Source: Leuctra nigra
Taxonomy: Eukaryota > Arthropoda > Insecta > Plecoptera > Leuctridae
Reading direction: 5' to 3'
Length of the DNA: 64,000 nt
NCBI GenBank assembly: GCA_934045905.1
Contig: OW203764.1
Span: 31,661,629-31,725,628 of the forward strand
Part shown: positions 50,801-61,496 of the stretch, piece by piece
Numbering within the stretch: the first letter of the stretch is position 1
How the letters are laid out: each line of letters opens with the position of its first letter
Notes under the pieces: model-generated
Databases searched by the model: none
Told to the model about the DNA's origin: nothing
The model's input: the letters and a program-made list of their open reading frames with translations, nothing else
Program-made: the position numbers and the translations under genes

Positions 50801-53152
50801 CACTAACTTTCCCTGGAAAAATAGATAGATCATTGCATTACAATGGAGGAAGAAGCTTGTAATAATTTAAATTATTTTACAGAATATTCAAAATTTCTGA
50901 AATCTAATATTTTAATCTAATATTTTACAATTCAGATACTACTTGAACATCTTTTTTTTTAGTTTTTGCAACCAGTTTGGTTTTCTAGATATCTATTCTA
51001 TAGGCAGTTTTTCAAAAATAGGTACCTAGCAAACAGAAATCTGGAAGATAACATTTCTGTGAAAGTAGAAACTAGAGCATCCCAAATAAATTCTGAATTG
51101 GTCTAACATTTATTCATATATAAATCCGAAGACATCTGAGGAGAATGTGTGAACTTACACATGGCTCTGGAGGCACAAAGTACGAGGCGCAATGAGGTTG
51201 TTCAGCGAGGCACAACAGAGAGCTGTGAGTCAACGCTGTGCCACGGCCCGAGTCTAACACAAACCGAGCCAGCTCGTAGGCCGAGTCGATGGAGAAGTCT
51301 GCCTTGGGAGGTCCTTGCGAGGCGAGACGCTTAGCCAGGCTGGATCAAAAGAATCCTTGGTCAACTTTACAAGTTGTAGGTATTAATTACATTAGTCAAG
51401 AGTTGAACGATTGTGCTACCTACATGTCGGGTTATAGCAGGTAAAGCAGGACGAAAGACTTGTTGGAAATTATTAAAATACCTAGTTATTATGAATAAGT
51501 GTGTGAACTATTCTGTGTACACACACTATAGCCACTTTCTGAACTACCATTTTGAAAAGTAAAAAAAATCTTAAATCTAAATCTAAAATCAGAATAAAAT
51601 AAATACATATTAATGAATAATATGGACCTTTTACCCGACCGATTGTTATAAATTTAATAGTACGGCTAGGTAACAAAATGTTGAATATATGTTCCTACTA
51701 AAATCTAAATATTAGGTAAGTACCTGAAGTATTTAAATATTTATCTAAATATTCTATGGAAATTTATTGAATGAATAATTTATTAGGTATTTAAAAAGAA
51801 ATAATAAGTACCAGGTACCTAGTACAAAATAAAATCCTTCATAAAACACAAGTATTTTAAGGAAAATGTAAAATATTTTTAAGATAAAAATCATAATAGA
51901 CCATTTTAAATATTATCTCGGTGGCTCTGCTTTCTAAGAAAAATCATATGCAGTTTGATTTCCAGACACCTTAGTCCCTGTTTCAACAATAGGTAAAACA
52001 GGGACTAAGGTGTCTGGAAATAATACTGTATATGATTTTTCTTAGAAAGCAGAGCCACCGACATAATATTTAAAATGGTCTATTGGTAGTGACCTGTTAA
52101 GAAGGGCCGTGGTGACAGCAAACCCAGAGCCCAGCATTGGATATCTGAAGTCCGACGCCAAGCTGAAGTGATGGATGATGGTCGAGTCAGCGTCCACAAC
52201 TCCGTAGCCGATCCACGCGTCCTGCAATAGAATCAGCCCATGATGCACGGCGACATGGACACCACGTTAACATGGAAACCACGGCCACATGGACACCACG
52301 GCAACATGGAAACCATGGCCACATGGACACCACGGCAACATGGAAACCATGGCCACATGGACACCACGGCAACAGAGCCGCTCGACATCGTACCTCCGTG
52401 CTGTCATGGCGACCCAGCAGGTCCATCAGCACGGGCAGGTTGATCCGTGTTCGATCCTCACAGAAGAAAATCCAGGAGCTGTTCGAGCCATGGAGGAGGC
52501 TCAAACTGGAACAGAAGAACTCTTGATATATACAATTATACAGCTCGTAATAGAATTACAAATTGGACGAAGCAGAATCAAATTGTTTAATGATGAATAG
52601 TAAAAAAATAAAACATAATATATGATTCTCACCTGTCTAAAATTGGTATAAAAGTCCAGGCTCCATGGTGGGGAAAATTCACTATTGTCGAGTGTATAAT
52701 GGGCATCAAACCATCCTGAAAAAATTGAATTTTTGGGTAGACCTATAATTTTCTTGTATTTTCCTAATATGGTGACAATTAGAAAATGTGATCACAGCAA
52801 GTAAATAAGTATGCTTTTTGCTTTCATCTACGTAGGTAGTTTCATGGGAAATGAATTGAAACTAGTACAGTTTTGCAAATTATCAGACTTATGTCCGTTG
52901 TTAGTGAGTTTTTACTGTTTTACCTCTCTTGACGCTTGTAGCAGCAGATGGTTGGTCAGCTTCTTGGTCAAGTCAGCGTGATGAGGTGCATCTTGCGTCA
53001 CCACGACGATGACCAGTTGATTGGCAGACACTGGAAGCACATAGAGAGTTTTACAATCACTTCGGCTCGCTTCCGATCTGTCGGTAGAAGATGTGAGTCT
53101 TACCTTTAGAAGCGCCATGAGAGTGTGCAGTCAGGTAGTAGATTATTAGCAT
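47697..53152 (-). CDS. B3GLCT: Beta-1,3-glucosyltransferase (B3GLCT/B3GALTL type), 10 coding exons
   Basis: ER-lumenal glycosyltransferase (GT31, fringe-like) that adds glucose to O-fucose on thrombospondin type-1 repeats. Coding exons in gene order: 53152-53104, 53030-52924, 52715-52633, 52505-52394, 52221-52094, 51339-51159, 50812-50677, 50048-49907, 48906-48642, 47837-47697; 1344 nt, 447 aa, all phases close. Seen: short signal peptide [26 protein letters not shown]; metal-binding DDD at 307-309 ([11 protein letters not shown]); [42 protein letters not shown]-terminal HQEL, a KDEL-type retrieval signal (human ends in REEL). Length is slightly short of the human protein (498 aa). It looks intact; several introns carry TEs. 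Divergent neighbour is SRP19. Confidence 0.93.
47955..48433. mobile_element. MITE with TTGGGCGAAC termini
   Basis: Left TTTGGGCGAACCTC, right GTTCGCCCAACCC, with GAACCGAACC/GGTTCGGTTC subterminal words; about 0.48 kb, in the last B3GLCT intron. Confidence 0.6.
48642..48906 (-). CDS. B3GLCT: B3GLCT exon 9
   Basis: 265 bp; encodes [38 protein letters not shown] and HSPQFHQ, the most conserved block of the enzyme. Confidence 0.94.
49110..49740 (+). pseudogene. 5'-truncated non-LTR retrotransposon fragment (RT C-terminus)
   Basis: The reading frame at about 49263-49655 encodes [20 protein letters not shown], a hydrophobic [19 protein letters not shown] segment and ends KKEECNI with TAA; this is the post-RT region of jockey/CR1-type elements. 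Upstream frames are broken ([14 protein letters not shown] remnants). An A-rich tail follows. Antisense within the B3GLCT intron between exons 9 and 8. Confidence 0.7.
49907..50048 (-). CDS. B3GLCT: B3GLCT exon 8 (DDD catalytic motif)
   Basis: 142 bp; encodes [14 protein letters not shown] and [14 protein letters not shown] is the metal/UDP-sugar binding motif of GT31 enzymes. Confidence 0.93.
50187..50406. mobile_element. Fold-back MITE (GGTACACTCGACAATT family), copy A
   Basis: Arms AGGTACACTCGACAATTCAT and complement; TAAAACGGTATTTGAA continues each arm. In a B3GLCT intron. Confidence 0.8.
50677..50812 (-). CDS. B3GLCT: B3GLCT exon 7
   Basis: 136 bp; encodes [18 protein letters not shown] and VKQTW, the fringe-family entry into the catalytic domain; donor GTAAAT. 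Confidence 0.92.
51159..51339 (-). CDS. B3GLCT: B3GLCT exon 6
   Basis: 181 bp; encodes [20 protein letters not shown] and [13 protein letters not shown] through [11 protein letters not shown]; donor GTAAGT. Confidence 0.9.
51895..52085. mobile_element. Fold-back MITE (AATAGACCA family) abutting a B3GLCT splice donor
   Basis: Arms AATAGACCATTTTAAATATT and complement, with GGCTCTGCTTTCTAAG inside. Right edge is 8 bp from the exon 5 donor. Confidence 0.85.
52094..52221 (-). CDS. B3GLCT: B3GLCT exon 5
   Basis: 128 bp; encodes [20 protein letters not shown] and [12 protein letters not shown]. The donor GTCACT is followed within 8 bp by a fold-back MITE. Confidence 0.9.
52240..52375. repeat. 34-bp minisatellite filling a B3GLCT intron
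   Basis: About 3.8 copies of a unit containing ACATGGACACCACGGCAAC and ATGGAAACCATGGCC, within the 172-bp intron 52222-52393. Confidence 0.9.
52394..52505 (-). CDS. B3GLCT: B3GLCT exon 4
   Basis: 112 bp; encodes [20 protein letters not shown] and a helix ending GRHDSTE. Donor GTACGA opens a 172-bp intron made largely of a 34-bp minisatellite. Confidence 0.9.
52633..52715 (-). CDS. B3GLCT: B3GLCT exon 3
   Basis: 83 bp; in phase it encodes a segment ending [12 protein letters not shown], corresponding to the HEGAWTILP stretch of the vertebrate enzyme. Acceptor TTTTCAG, donor GTGAGA. Confidence 0.85.
52924..53030 (-). CDS. B3GLCT: B3GLCT exon 2
   Basis: 107 bp; encodes [20 protein letters not shown], the first beta-strand region, ending LLLQASRE at donor GTAAAA. 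Confidence 0.85.
53104..53152 (-). CDS. B3GLCT: B3GLCT coding exon 1 (signal peptide)
   Basis: The exon starts at acceptor CTACGCAG (53170) and the ATG is 17 bp inside it; donor GTAAGA. Encodes [16 protein letters not shown], a compact signal peptide. Confidence 0.75.
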
Positions 53153-53435
53153 GGCAAAACACCATCTACCTGCGTAGATAAGATTTATAAGATAACATAC
53201 TACTAGCTTATTTAGAAAGTGCTTTATAATTCCTGTACCTGTTGGCTAGTTTCGATACCTTAATCAGATATAAATAAAACAATTAAGTACATACATAATA
53301 AAAATTATTTTGAAAAATTAAATTAAATAGGTAACAATTATAAGATTAAGATAAAACTTAAAAAATTAAAAAAATTAAAAAATTAAATTGTTTTTATTTT
53401 GGATTTAAAAATTTGATAAGTACAATTCATGGTAC

Positions 53436-53636
53436 AATAGACCACATTTTAAATTATCTAGATAGCTCTGCTTTTCAAAAAAATTCATATGCAGTAGGTA
53501 CTACCATGATCCTCATATCTCTTCGTGTTTTTCAACAATGGATCATAACATGAATAGATATTAGGATCACGGTAGTACTGCATATGACATTTTTTGAAAA
53601 GCAGAGCTAACTAGATAATTTAAACTGTGGTCTATT
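53436..53636. mobile_element. Fold-back MITE (AATAGACCA family), second copy
   Basis: AATAGACCACATTTTAAATT and complement, with the same AGCTCTGCTTTTC core. Lies between the first coding exon and the putative 5'UTR exon of B3GLCT. Confidence 0.8.
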
Positions 53637-53732
53637 ACAACCTGATTTAGATTGTGAACGAAATTTCAATGTTTCATCAATATTTATTTAGGATTTTGAA
53701 GATGCGCGCCAAAAACATGATACAATAATCAC

Positions 53733-53785
53733 CTGATAAAAGCGCCGAGCCTGTTTCCTACTTCACACTTGTACTGTACTAGAGA
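53733..53785 (-). other. Possible non-coding first exon of B3GLCT
   Basis: ATG-less sequence ending in a good donor (TTATCAG|GTGATT), upstream of the acceptor at 53170. It would place the B3GLCT promoter in the 0.5-kb gap to the divergent SRP19 start. Upper limit is a guess. Confidence 0.3.
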
Positions 53786-54252
53786 AAGGTGTGTTGTTTA
53801 TTTACCGTATTTCTGCATAATACCCTGTCAACGAACGAAAAAATTGAAAGTTCAATATACTAAAATTTTAATTATCCTCTTGAACTCCAGTATTTCGTAT
53901 ATACGCACTGTGCAGTTTGAAATTAAACGCGTTATTTACATTTTTACAGGCTATATGAAGCACACGCAGCACTACCACCCAACAGGAAACAACACTCTAA
54001 AACGTAACGTAAGTAAATACCGGTAAACACTTAATTAATAATGGTTTACAAATGAAGTCAGCACAGTTTTAGCTAAGAAAAATTGCTTTTATTTTATACA
54101 GATTCTGTACAAAATGTGCTATTGTATAATTAAAGTAATTGGAGACAAAATAAATGCTTAAAACATGTTTTTGATTCCAGATTTTAAATTCTGGCGCGAT
54201 TTTTAAAGTACCTGCGTAGCATTGCTTGCTTCACTCACGTCCACGTACTGTC
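53786..54252. promoter_or_regulatory. Shared upstream gap between B3GLCT and SRP19 (candidate bidirectional promoter)
   Basis: The divergent genes are separated by about 0.5 kb if the B3GLCT 5'UTR exon is real (1.1 kb between ATGs). TE-free in its right part. No core element assigned. Confidence 0.35.
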
Positions 54253-54317
54253 ATGGCGCACGCAGTTTCTCACGCGACTCCTTTCACTCCTGACAAAAAG
54301 CATAGTGATCGCGAAAG
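54253..54317 (+). CDS. Srp19: SRP19 exon 1 (GC donor)
   Basis: Encodes MAHAVSHATPFTPDKK and HSDRE; the donor is GCAAGT, a good GC-AG consensus, paired with acceptor CTTTCAG at 54597. Confidence 0.92.
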
Positions 54318-57266
54318 GCAAGTGAAATGTTATTATATTTAATTTTTAGCGCTATTGATAAACATTGTATTTCCAGGAAACCTTTCGGACATAAATTATT
54401 ATTATTAACAGCTTTATCTCATAATATTTTTAACAGCTGTCATTCTATCCTAACCTAAAAGATTTGTGTTTGTAGGTAGATAATATTTGTTCATCTTAAA
54501 TACCTACTAGGTAGTACATAATATTAATAAGTTTTAATATATTGTACGAAGCCTATAATGGAACTTGTTTCTCAAACTAGGTACAATTTCCTTTCAGATG
54601 GGTGTGTATTTATCCAGCTTATATAAACAGTAAGAAAACATTGGCTGAAGGTCGGCGAATTGCTAAAGACAAAGCTGTGGAGAATCCAACGTATCAAGAA
54701 ATTCGCGATGTTTTGACGGCAGCTGGCATGCGGGTTGGAGTGGAAAACAAACTTTACAGCCGAGAGCGCAGTAAAGAAATGATGCATGTCGGTAGAATCA
54801 GGGTGCAACTTAGAAGCGACGACGGTACACCACTCAACCCCAATTTTCCAACACGTAAGAAAGTTATATATTTCATTTAGGTACTAGAAGTAATTAGGGA
54901 AACGCTAGTGTAGTGTAAAGGCCGATGTACAATTGACGCAGACGGACGACGCGGACGAACGACGGGGACGGATACGATGTTTAGGTATGACATATTCACT
55001 CTGGCTGTTCACAATCGGACGCGGACGGACGACGACTTTAACATTGTATCCGTCTCCGTCGTCCGTCCGCGTCGTCCGTGTGCGTCAATTGTGCATCGGC
55101 CTTAACGCTTTGATGAGCGACCTCCGACTTGCAACCCCCAGCCAAAATCGATACATGATACAACCCAATACACAATTAGGGTGTCCATTCGTCCCAATTT
55201 TGCCGGGACAGTCCCGTTTTCTACCAACCTGTCCCGCTGTCCCCACGACCGTCAAGCGGGACCTCATTTGTCCCAATTTTTGACATGTTACCGTGTTTTC
55301 GTAAATTCATAATTTGCCGCGCAGCAAATAGTCTGCTGTGCCTCTATCAATTCTCTATCAATACGCGTGCAGCGTAGTGAATAAACAGTTTGTTCACAGC
55401 CTTCTCGAGTCTCGACAGCCACTGTCCACTTGACTGACAGCCAGCTGACTTTGTCCAATTTGCTTTGACTGTTATGGACATGGTCTCAGGGCTGCCAGAT
55501 TGGGCGACTTGACCCTACCATATCGCGACCAACTTTTTGGTGTTGTTGCCGATCGCCGATTTGGGCGACTTCGCAATGCAAATTTTTTAGAAAATATATG
55601 GGAACTAATACTTTGGAACTTAATTTCCTTAATTGTGAACTAGCAATTTTAGGTGTTCAAAATTGCCGAAATTTCTAGTCCAATTTTATTCTTGAAATTC
55701 AAAACTTTCCCGGGCCTGCGAGGCCCGGACTTGCGAATTGCTTGTAACCCAAAACTGTCCCGATTTTCCAAATTCTAAATATGGACACCCTATACACAAT
55801 GCAGATTTTCTTTGCAACTTTCCAATCGCCAGACACTCTGGTTCTGGAAGAACTGAATAACAGATCCATGTGTCGTGCTCGTGACTTACGTTAGTACCTA
55901 GGTACTTTTTCCTACATCTCTTTTGACAACCCATACTAAACTTTTAAAAGTCCGTAAATACTTGAACGATTGGGTTGAAAATGTATAAAATATGAGATAA
56001 TGTTGGACTTGGTCACCATGCCAAATTTGAACAGAATGGGAGCATTTTGATTTTCGACCAATCGGATTATCTTTTTTTACATTTTAGCGGATTGGAGGAT
56101 TGGGCTGAAACTTTGTAAGGTTTTAGATAATGTTGGTTGCAATGACTTGGCAAAATTTCAAATTGATAGGACCTACCAATCAGAAGCTATTTTTTCAAAA
56201 ATTTGAATCAATCAATGGATTTCAAAAAAATTTGGGTCTGCAAGGCCCAGAGATGGTCTGTACATTTGTGCAAAATTTTTAATTCAGCTCGATCTTAGAA
56301 AAAATGTAACCTGTAGGTAGGTATATCGTAGTAACAGAAAAAATACACAAAAAAACCTAGGCCCTTGCCAAAAGAGCCAAAAAGGAGTCGCTCGTTCAAT
56401 TACAGGCTATTACATAATATATTGTATATTTTATTACAGGCTATTTCTTTTCTGATAATACTACCTATTCTACTTAGTATTATGCAATCTTCTCCCACCA
56501 AGCTTCTGCAACCATATATTGTCGCCAGGTTTCGCTAAAGCACATTCGGTTTCCATTGTCTAGGATACAATAGGCATTCATTCATTGTGTGAGATTTAAG
56601 CTCATCACTTTCTTGTCAAGCTACCTGACCATTTAATGACTCCCCAACCCCTTCGCCTTTCAAAGTTGCCAATGTTTATTTCTAGACGCGTCAAACCTGT
56701 CACTTAAACATGGCTAATCCTCATTGTTAATTTTTTCTGAATCTCCAAATGTGTTCTGCGGAAAAACTGTCGAGAATAACTGGGCATTAAATGATTAATA
56801 AATTGCTTGCCTGACAGATCCGAGGAAATGTACCTAAAGGAATGTTATCACCTAAAAGGACATTCATCTATGCGACGTTTAAAAACCTGTGGGAAGCATA
56901 ATATTAATAATCTTTAATATGAAGTCATTTTGGGTGACGAAAAATTCCACTTTTTTGATACTATCACGTTATGATAACAATTTAAAATACCTAGGTATAT
57001 TTTTCTAGTATCAAACCTGATCAAACTAGATATCAAAAATAATGGATGACATTTCCTGAAATGATGCAGTGCTATGCAGTTTTAGTTATAGACTTTCATA
57101 TCTAGGTACCTAGTTTTCATTCTCTTTACCAGGTGACTCACTATTTCTCCACCTCGGTGAAACAATCCCGAAGCTGAAGTCTCGCTCGGGAAAGCAATCT
57201 GGCGGTGGAGAACAGTCGCAATCAGGGGGCGGCGGATCCAAGAAGAAGGGCAAAGGAAAGCGTTGA
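54253..57266 (+). CDS. Srp19: Signal recognition particle 19 kDa protein, SRP19 (3 exons)
   Basis: RNA-binding subunit of the signal recognition particle; binds helices 6 and 8 of SRP RNA so that SRP54 can join, in nucleolus and cytosol. Exons 54253-54317, 54598-54854 and 57133-57266; 456 nt, 151 aa (human 144). Motifs: RWVCIYPAYINSKKTLAEGR, KAVENPTYQEIRDVL, GRIRVQLRSDDGTPLNPNFP, PTRDS (after the last splice), IPKLKSR, and a Gly/Ser/Gln-rich, Lys-rich tail ending GKGKR, all typical. The first intron has a GC donor (AAAG|GCAAGT), confirmed by phase (AG|A gives the conserved Arg of RWVCIYP). Complete and apparently functional. Divergently arranged with B3GLCT. Confidence 0.97.
54598..54854 (+). 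CDS. Srp19: SRP19 exon 2
   Basis: 257 bp encoding WVCIYPAYINSKKTLAEGRR through NPNFPT; the core SRP19 fold. Donor GTAAGA. Confidence 0.97.
54919..55102. mobile_element. Harbinger-like fold-back MITE in SRP19 intron 2
   Basis: Flanked by TAA on both sides (54916-54918, 55103-55105). Arms AGGCCGATGTACAATTGACG and complement with GACGGACGACGCGGACG words. Confidence 0.75.
55177..55792. mobile_element. hAT-type element with perfect 8-bp target duplication in SRP19 intron 2
   Basis: Termini TAGGGTGTCCAT/ATGGACACCCTA; TACACAAT at 55169-55176 and 55793-55800. Interior repeats GTCCCG/CGGGAC words; no transposase. Confidence 0.88.
55960..56399 (-). mobile_element. Helitron-like fragment in SRP19 intron 2
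   Basis: TTGAACG-type 5' end at 56399 with the A flank on the element strand; interior has the family GATAATGTTGG and CCTAGGCCCTTGCCAAAAGA words. CTAG end lost. Confidence 0.55.
57133..57266 (+). CDS. Srp19: SRP19 exon 3
   Basis: Acceptor TTTACCAG; encodes DSLFLHLGETIPKLKSR and the GGGGSKKKGKGKR tail, then TGA. The 2.3-kb intron before it holds a Harbinger-like MITE, a hAT element and a Helitron-like fragment. Confidence 0.95.
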
Positions 57267-57481
57267 ATATACATTATAATTGCAATTAATTACTCTTGTC
57301 TTGGAGTGGATACATTATTTGAATAATACAAGAAGGAGAATGTATAGGTATGAGAATTTCTCTTGTTTAATTTGATCTATTTGTGACTTGGTAAAGGAAA
57401 TTTGAAAGAACTCAATTAATTTTAATTATGATGTTCATGAATGAAGGTACTATACTAATGCTGTATTGTGTTGTTTTCTTA

Positions 57482-57487
57482 AATAAA
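57482..57487 (+). terminator. Polyadenylation signal AATAAA of SRP19
   Basis: AATAAA 216 bp after the SRP19 stop codon. Confidence 0.65.
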
Positions 57488-59391
57488 GAATTTATATTAA
57501 AAAAGTATTGCATTACCTTGTAATATTTTATAGAAAATATTAGATTGATGGGTTTTTCAATACGTTATATATAATAAGGAAGGATCAATGTATCAATTGC
57601 TAATAAATAGGTACATTTATTTGGATTTTTATTTAAATGTTACCTTAACATAAAAATGCAAAGAAACAGATGAAAAATTATCCTTTGGAAATTTTATTTT
57701 TAAAAACTGGCGGGTGGGTATTGTACAGTAGTGCCACCTGTGCCATCTCCCCACCAGTCATCTTCAAAGTCAAACAAAAACAAACCTCACGCCTGCTGTC
57801 AGACTCGGGTTTTAAAACATCCAAGGAAGCTGGTTTAAACTATTGTAAGTACTAGGTACCTATGAAATTTAAATACCTTTAACAAAATCATAGTTTTGAT
57901 GTTCTCACTAGGTATGCATTATATTTCGCCTATTAAATTCTGAACTTTCCATGAGTGGGCACCTCCTAACCAATCTTTTAATGTTAGGTTAAGTTCAGTT
58001 CAGTTCATTTTTATTTCCAAAAAAAACATCTTTTTACAGTACATGTTAAGGACTCTTAACGTTGACACGTTTCGTTAGAGTATATGGAAAATATATTAAA
58101 CACATTAGGCCCATCAAAAGTTGAATCGGGGTGCAAATTAATTTTAACTACCTACCTACGTACCTAGGTAGGTAGGTACCTAGTAGCGAGAATGACAAGA
58201 TCATGACGTGAGCAATAATGATAAAAGGTGTCGATAACACAAATGTTTGGTTATCAGAAATGTCTTGTACAAGCGCCCACAGATTCACGTGGATCGCCAG
58301 CAATAACGACACCTTTTACCATTATTATTCACATGACATTTATGGAGAGAGAGACCTGTCAGACTAAGAAATAACGTTATAACCACCGAGTTGGTGAATA
58401 GTATTATTAGTTCATATTTTACTTAGTGTACCTATCTACTACTAGGTACCAACAAAATGTTGTATGTGGAATGCAACCTGTTGCATTCAAAAACGGGCAA
58501 TTTCACTGCGTTTCACAAGGAGCTGTCTACCAGACGTGGCCCCTAATTTTGCCTATAACAGCTTTTTAGATCATCTCTCAGACGCTCATTGTATTCGGAC
58601 AGGTTGCCTCTCTCGTCTTCCGAGACCATCCCTCCCTCTAAGACACAAAATCGAGAATCAATTTTCTTCCGCCTCATTAACCTGTAATCCGTAATCGCGT
58701 TTTCTCCGACTATATAATGTTTCAAATTTATATTAAAACACGATTTTATTATCGAAATTATCAATCTCAGCCCCCTAAATTAAAAGGCAAGTAGGTAGGT
58801 AATGAAGAACCTAGGTAGGTATATATTAGCAAATATCAGAGTTCTACCCATTCGGACCCATCCGACCCAGGCTTCTAGTAACCTACAATCACCACACTTT
58901 ACTGGGATTGGAAACTGTCTGACTAGCTGGCCATGGGCTTGGTCACCTTGAACACAACAAGCATAGAACAAGCGGCTGTGATGTCGCTCTCGTGACACAT
59001 GTCTTTATCTCCCGCCAGAACAGAATTCAAATATTCGACAATGCGCTATCATCTTTAGCAGCGGCAAGTTTGAGAAACTCTTTCAAACCTGGCGGCAATT
59101 GTGTGAATCAAATTAAAACACACCAAAAGCGTACTTTTTTTAAATTTCGCGGGTCACCAGCCGGAAGTAAACGGGTGGAGGAAGTAATTGGGTGCAAATC
59201 GGCGGCCCAGACCCTGGGCCGCCTTCATTTAGCATGGGTCTTATGGGAGTGACGTCACAATTCGCAGACGGTTTCCAATCCCTGTAAAGTGTGGTGATCG
59301 TAGTAATAACGCACTCTCTTGTCAAGATAGAGCTGTCAATAAGTCTATTCATTCATGCACTTAATTAGTCAAACAATTCTTAAGATTTAGG
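57488..59391. other. Intergenic region, no gene recognised
   Basis: Short frames at about 57.67, 58.46 and 58.99 kb lack recognisable protein features. Contains the inverted repeat at 58.2 kb and several GGTAGGTACCTA-type words. Confidence 0.45.
58203..58338. repeat. Short inverted repeat (possible MITE)
   Basis: AATAATGATAAAAGGTGTCG and its near complement ending TTTTACCATTATTATTC, 135 bp apart at most. Confidence 0.5.
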
Positions 59392-60224
59392 TAGTGATGT
59401 AAAATGCTCGAGCATATTCTCGAGCACGAGCATTTTCTCGAGCATATTCTTAAAAATGCATCTAAGCTTATAAAAACTCGAACTTTTAGCTCAATTCCAA
59501 AAATTATATACTTTTATGGATCTTGCATTATATATTGTTATGGAGAACAAGTCGGGAATCAGGTTTCAAACATGAAGATGTTGGCGCAGGGACCTCCAAT
59601 TTTTTTTCATTCCGTACTTTTATACAGGTCGCATTGTTTCTACGATCGAGCTGAAATTTTGCACTCATGCTCAGACCATCTCTGGGCGTTGCAGACCCTA
59701 ATTACTTGAAATCCATTGATTGGTTCAAATTTTACAAAATGTATCTTCCAGTTGGTTAATCCGATCAATTTCAAAATTTACTAAGTCATTGTGTCCTACA
59801 GTGTCTAAAATCTATTAAAGTTTCAGCCAAATCTTCCAATTGGTTTAAGTTTAAATAATATCTTCTGATTGGTCGAAAATCAAAATGTTTCGATAAAAGT
59901 TCACATTTTGCATGGTAATCAAGACCACCATTATGTAACATTTTGCAAGTCATTTTAGCCCAATCAGTCAAGTAATTACAGTCTTATTGACATTTTATGA
60001 ATTTAAAATCGCTTAGAAAACAGTTTTATCGAAAATTACCAAATTCATTATTGAATTTGGGATGAACTTTTTATATATATATTGTATATATAATAATAAT
60101 TTTCAAACCTTTGGTGAGAATATTCTCAAATATTCTCGGAGAATAATCTCTTTGAGAATATTCTCGAGAATATTCTCGAGCACGGAGAATATTCTCATGA
60201 GAATATTCTCGGCTCACATCTCTA
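59392..60224. mobile_element. hAT-type element with perfect 8-bp target duplication
   Basis: Termini TAGTGATGT/ACATCTCTA with GATTTAGG at 59384-59391 and 60225-60232. Ends are packed with CTCGAGCATATTCTCGAG-like palindromes; the middle (about 59610-59990) is related to the Helitron-like family, so another insertion or capture is likely. Confidence 0.85.
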
Positions 60225-60428
60225 GATTTAGGTATAGGGAAGGAAATGCAATTTTGATACTTCTGCCTTCAAAAAGGAATGCCAAATTGAAAATCGATAC
60301 CTACGTTTTTTTGTTTTTTTGTACCTATAGGTATCTAATATTTTATGCATGCAAACAACTTTAGAAATTAAATTTTACACTTGGCAAAAATGCACCGATT
60401 TTCAAATAAAAAATTAGGTAGGTATACT

Positions 60429-60647
60429 AGGTACACTCGACAATTCATAAAACGGTATTTGAACGAAACTGATTGGCTGCTGGTCAGGTTCATTGACAAT
60501 CAATCCTTGTTATTATCAATGAAATCAGAGCTCACCTACTAGAGGTAGATGACGAGTAAGTATAGACTTCATCAGATGATGCCATCACATTTTTTGCAGA
60601 CAATCCATTTCTTTCAAATACCGTTTTATGAATTGTCGAGTGTACCT
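60429..60647. mobile_element. Fold-back MITE (GGTACACTCGACAATT family), copy B
   Basis: Same arms as copy A over more than 40 bp, with the same ATTGACAATC...ATCAATGAAATCAGAG interior. Confidence 0.8.
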
Positions 60648-60936
60648 ACTTTAATCGATTTTCAATTTGACCTTAATTTTTGCCGTCAAAAGTATCAAAA
60701 TCGCATTCCCCTAAAAATATTTACTCAAATAATTGCGAATATACCTGATTATCTCAACCCTTTAACGATTATCAATTTCATTTAAATTGTAGATACTATT
60801 AGTATTAAAAATATTTACCTACACATTGTATCAATGTAACTTCCAAATACCCTAAAAAAGTCAATTTATTCATTGTACTTATGGGTCAAGACTTGAGTAA
60901 ACATATATGTATGTATACCATGTTATGGAAAATAAA

Positions 60937-60990
60937 CTTGAAACTTGAAACTTGAAACTTGAAACTTGAAACTTGAAACTTGAAACTTGA
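60937..60990 (+). repeat. Heptamer microsatellite CTTGAAA, about 7.6 copies
   Basis: Follows GGAAAATAAA, so probably the 3' tail of a CR1/L2-like non-LTR element with lost body. Confidence 0.9.
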
Positions 60991-61496
60991 GTATGCCCGT
61001 ATCTCTTATGTGTTGGCATTCTACATTAACATAAAAAAAAAATGCTCTTATGTATTTGATAGCCCTCCTCTCATCATACAAAAATCTGCTTCCTAACTCA
61101 TCCCAAAAGGGATAGAATTTTTACCTCTATCTACCTACAAATTAACTCACTCTTTAAAGGGTTTAACTTGCCTTTTACTACCTTCTCAGGTCCAGTAGGA
61201 ACCTCGTACTTCTATCACTCATCGCAAGTTGTCCCGAGTACCTAATTGACTCGAACTAATAGCCTCCAATCCGTCCTAAGGGGTATTCAAAATATCTTAC
61301 CGGACAGTTCTTTGTGAAACGCATTGTAGAGCAATCCTACGAGTAGGTACTCATTTCTCAAGAGTATAGGTACTTGCTTAAAGCCTCACTGCAAAAGTCA
61401 CTTACAGATCTCCAGATCTCAATGTTGTGTCAGAATTGTTTCTGTCGTTGTTTCTTCGAAAAATATAATTCCACGTCTGTATTGCTCTAATTTAAA
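60991..61496. other. Intergenic region, no feature recognised
   Basis: AT-rich sequence between the heptamer tail and the fold-back element; nothing supported. Confidence 0.4.
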
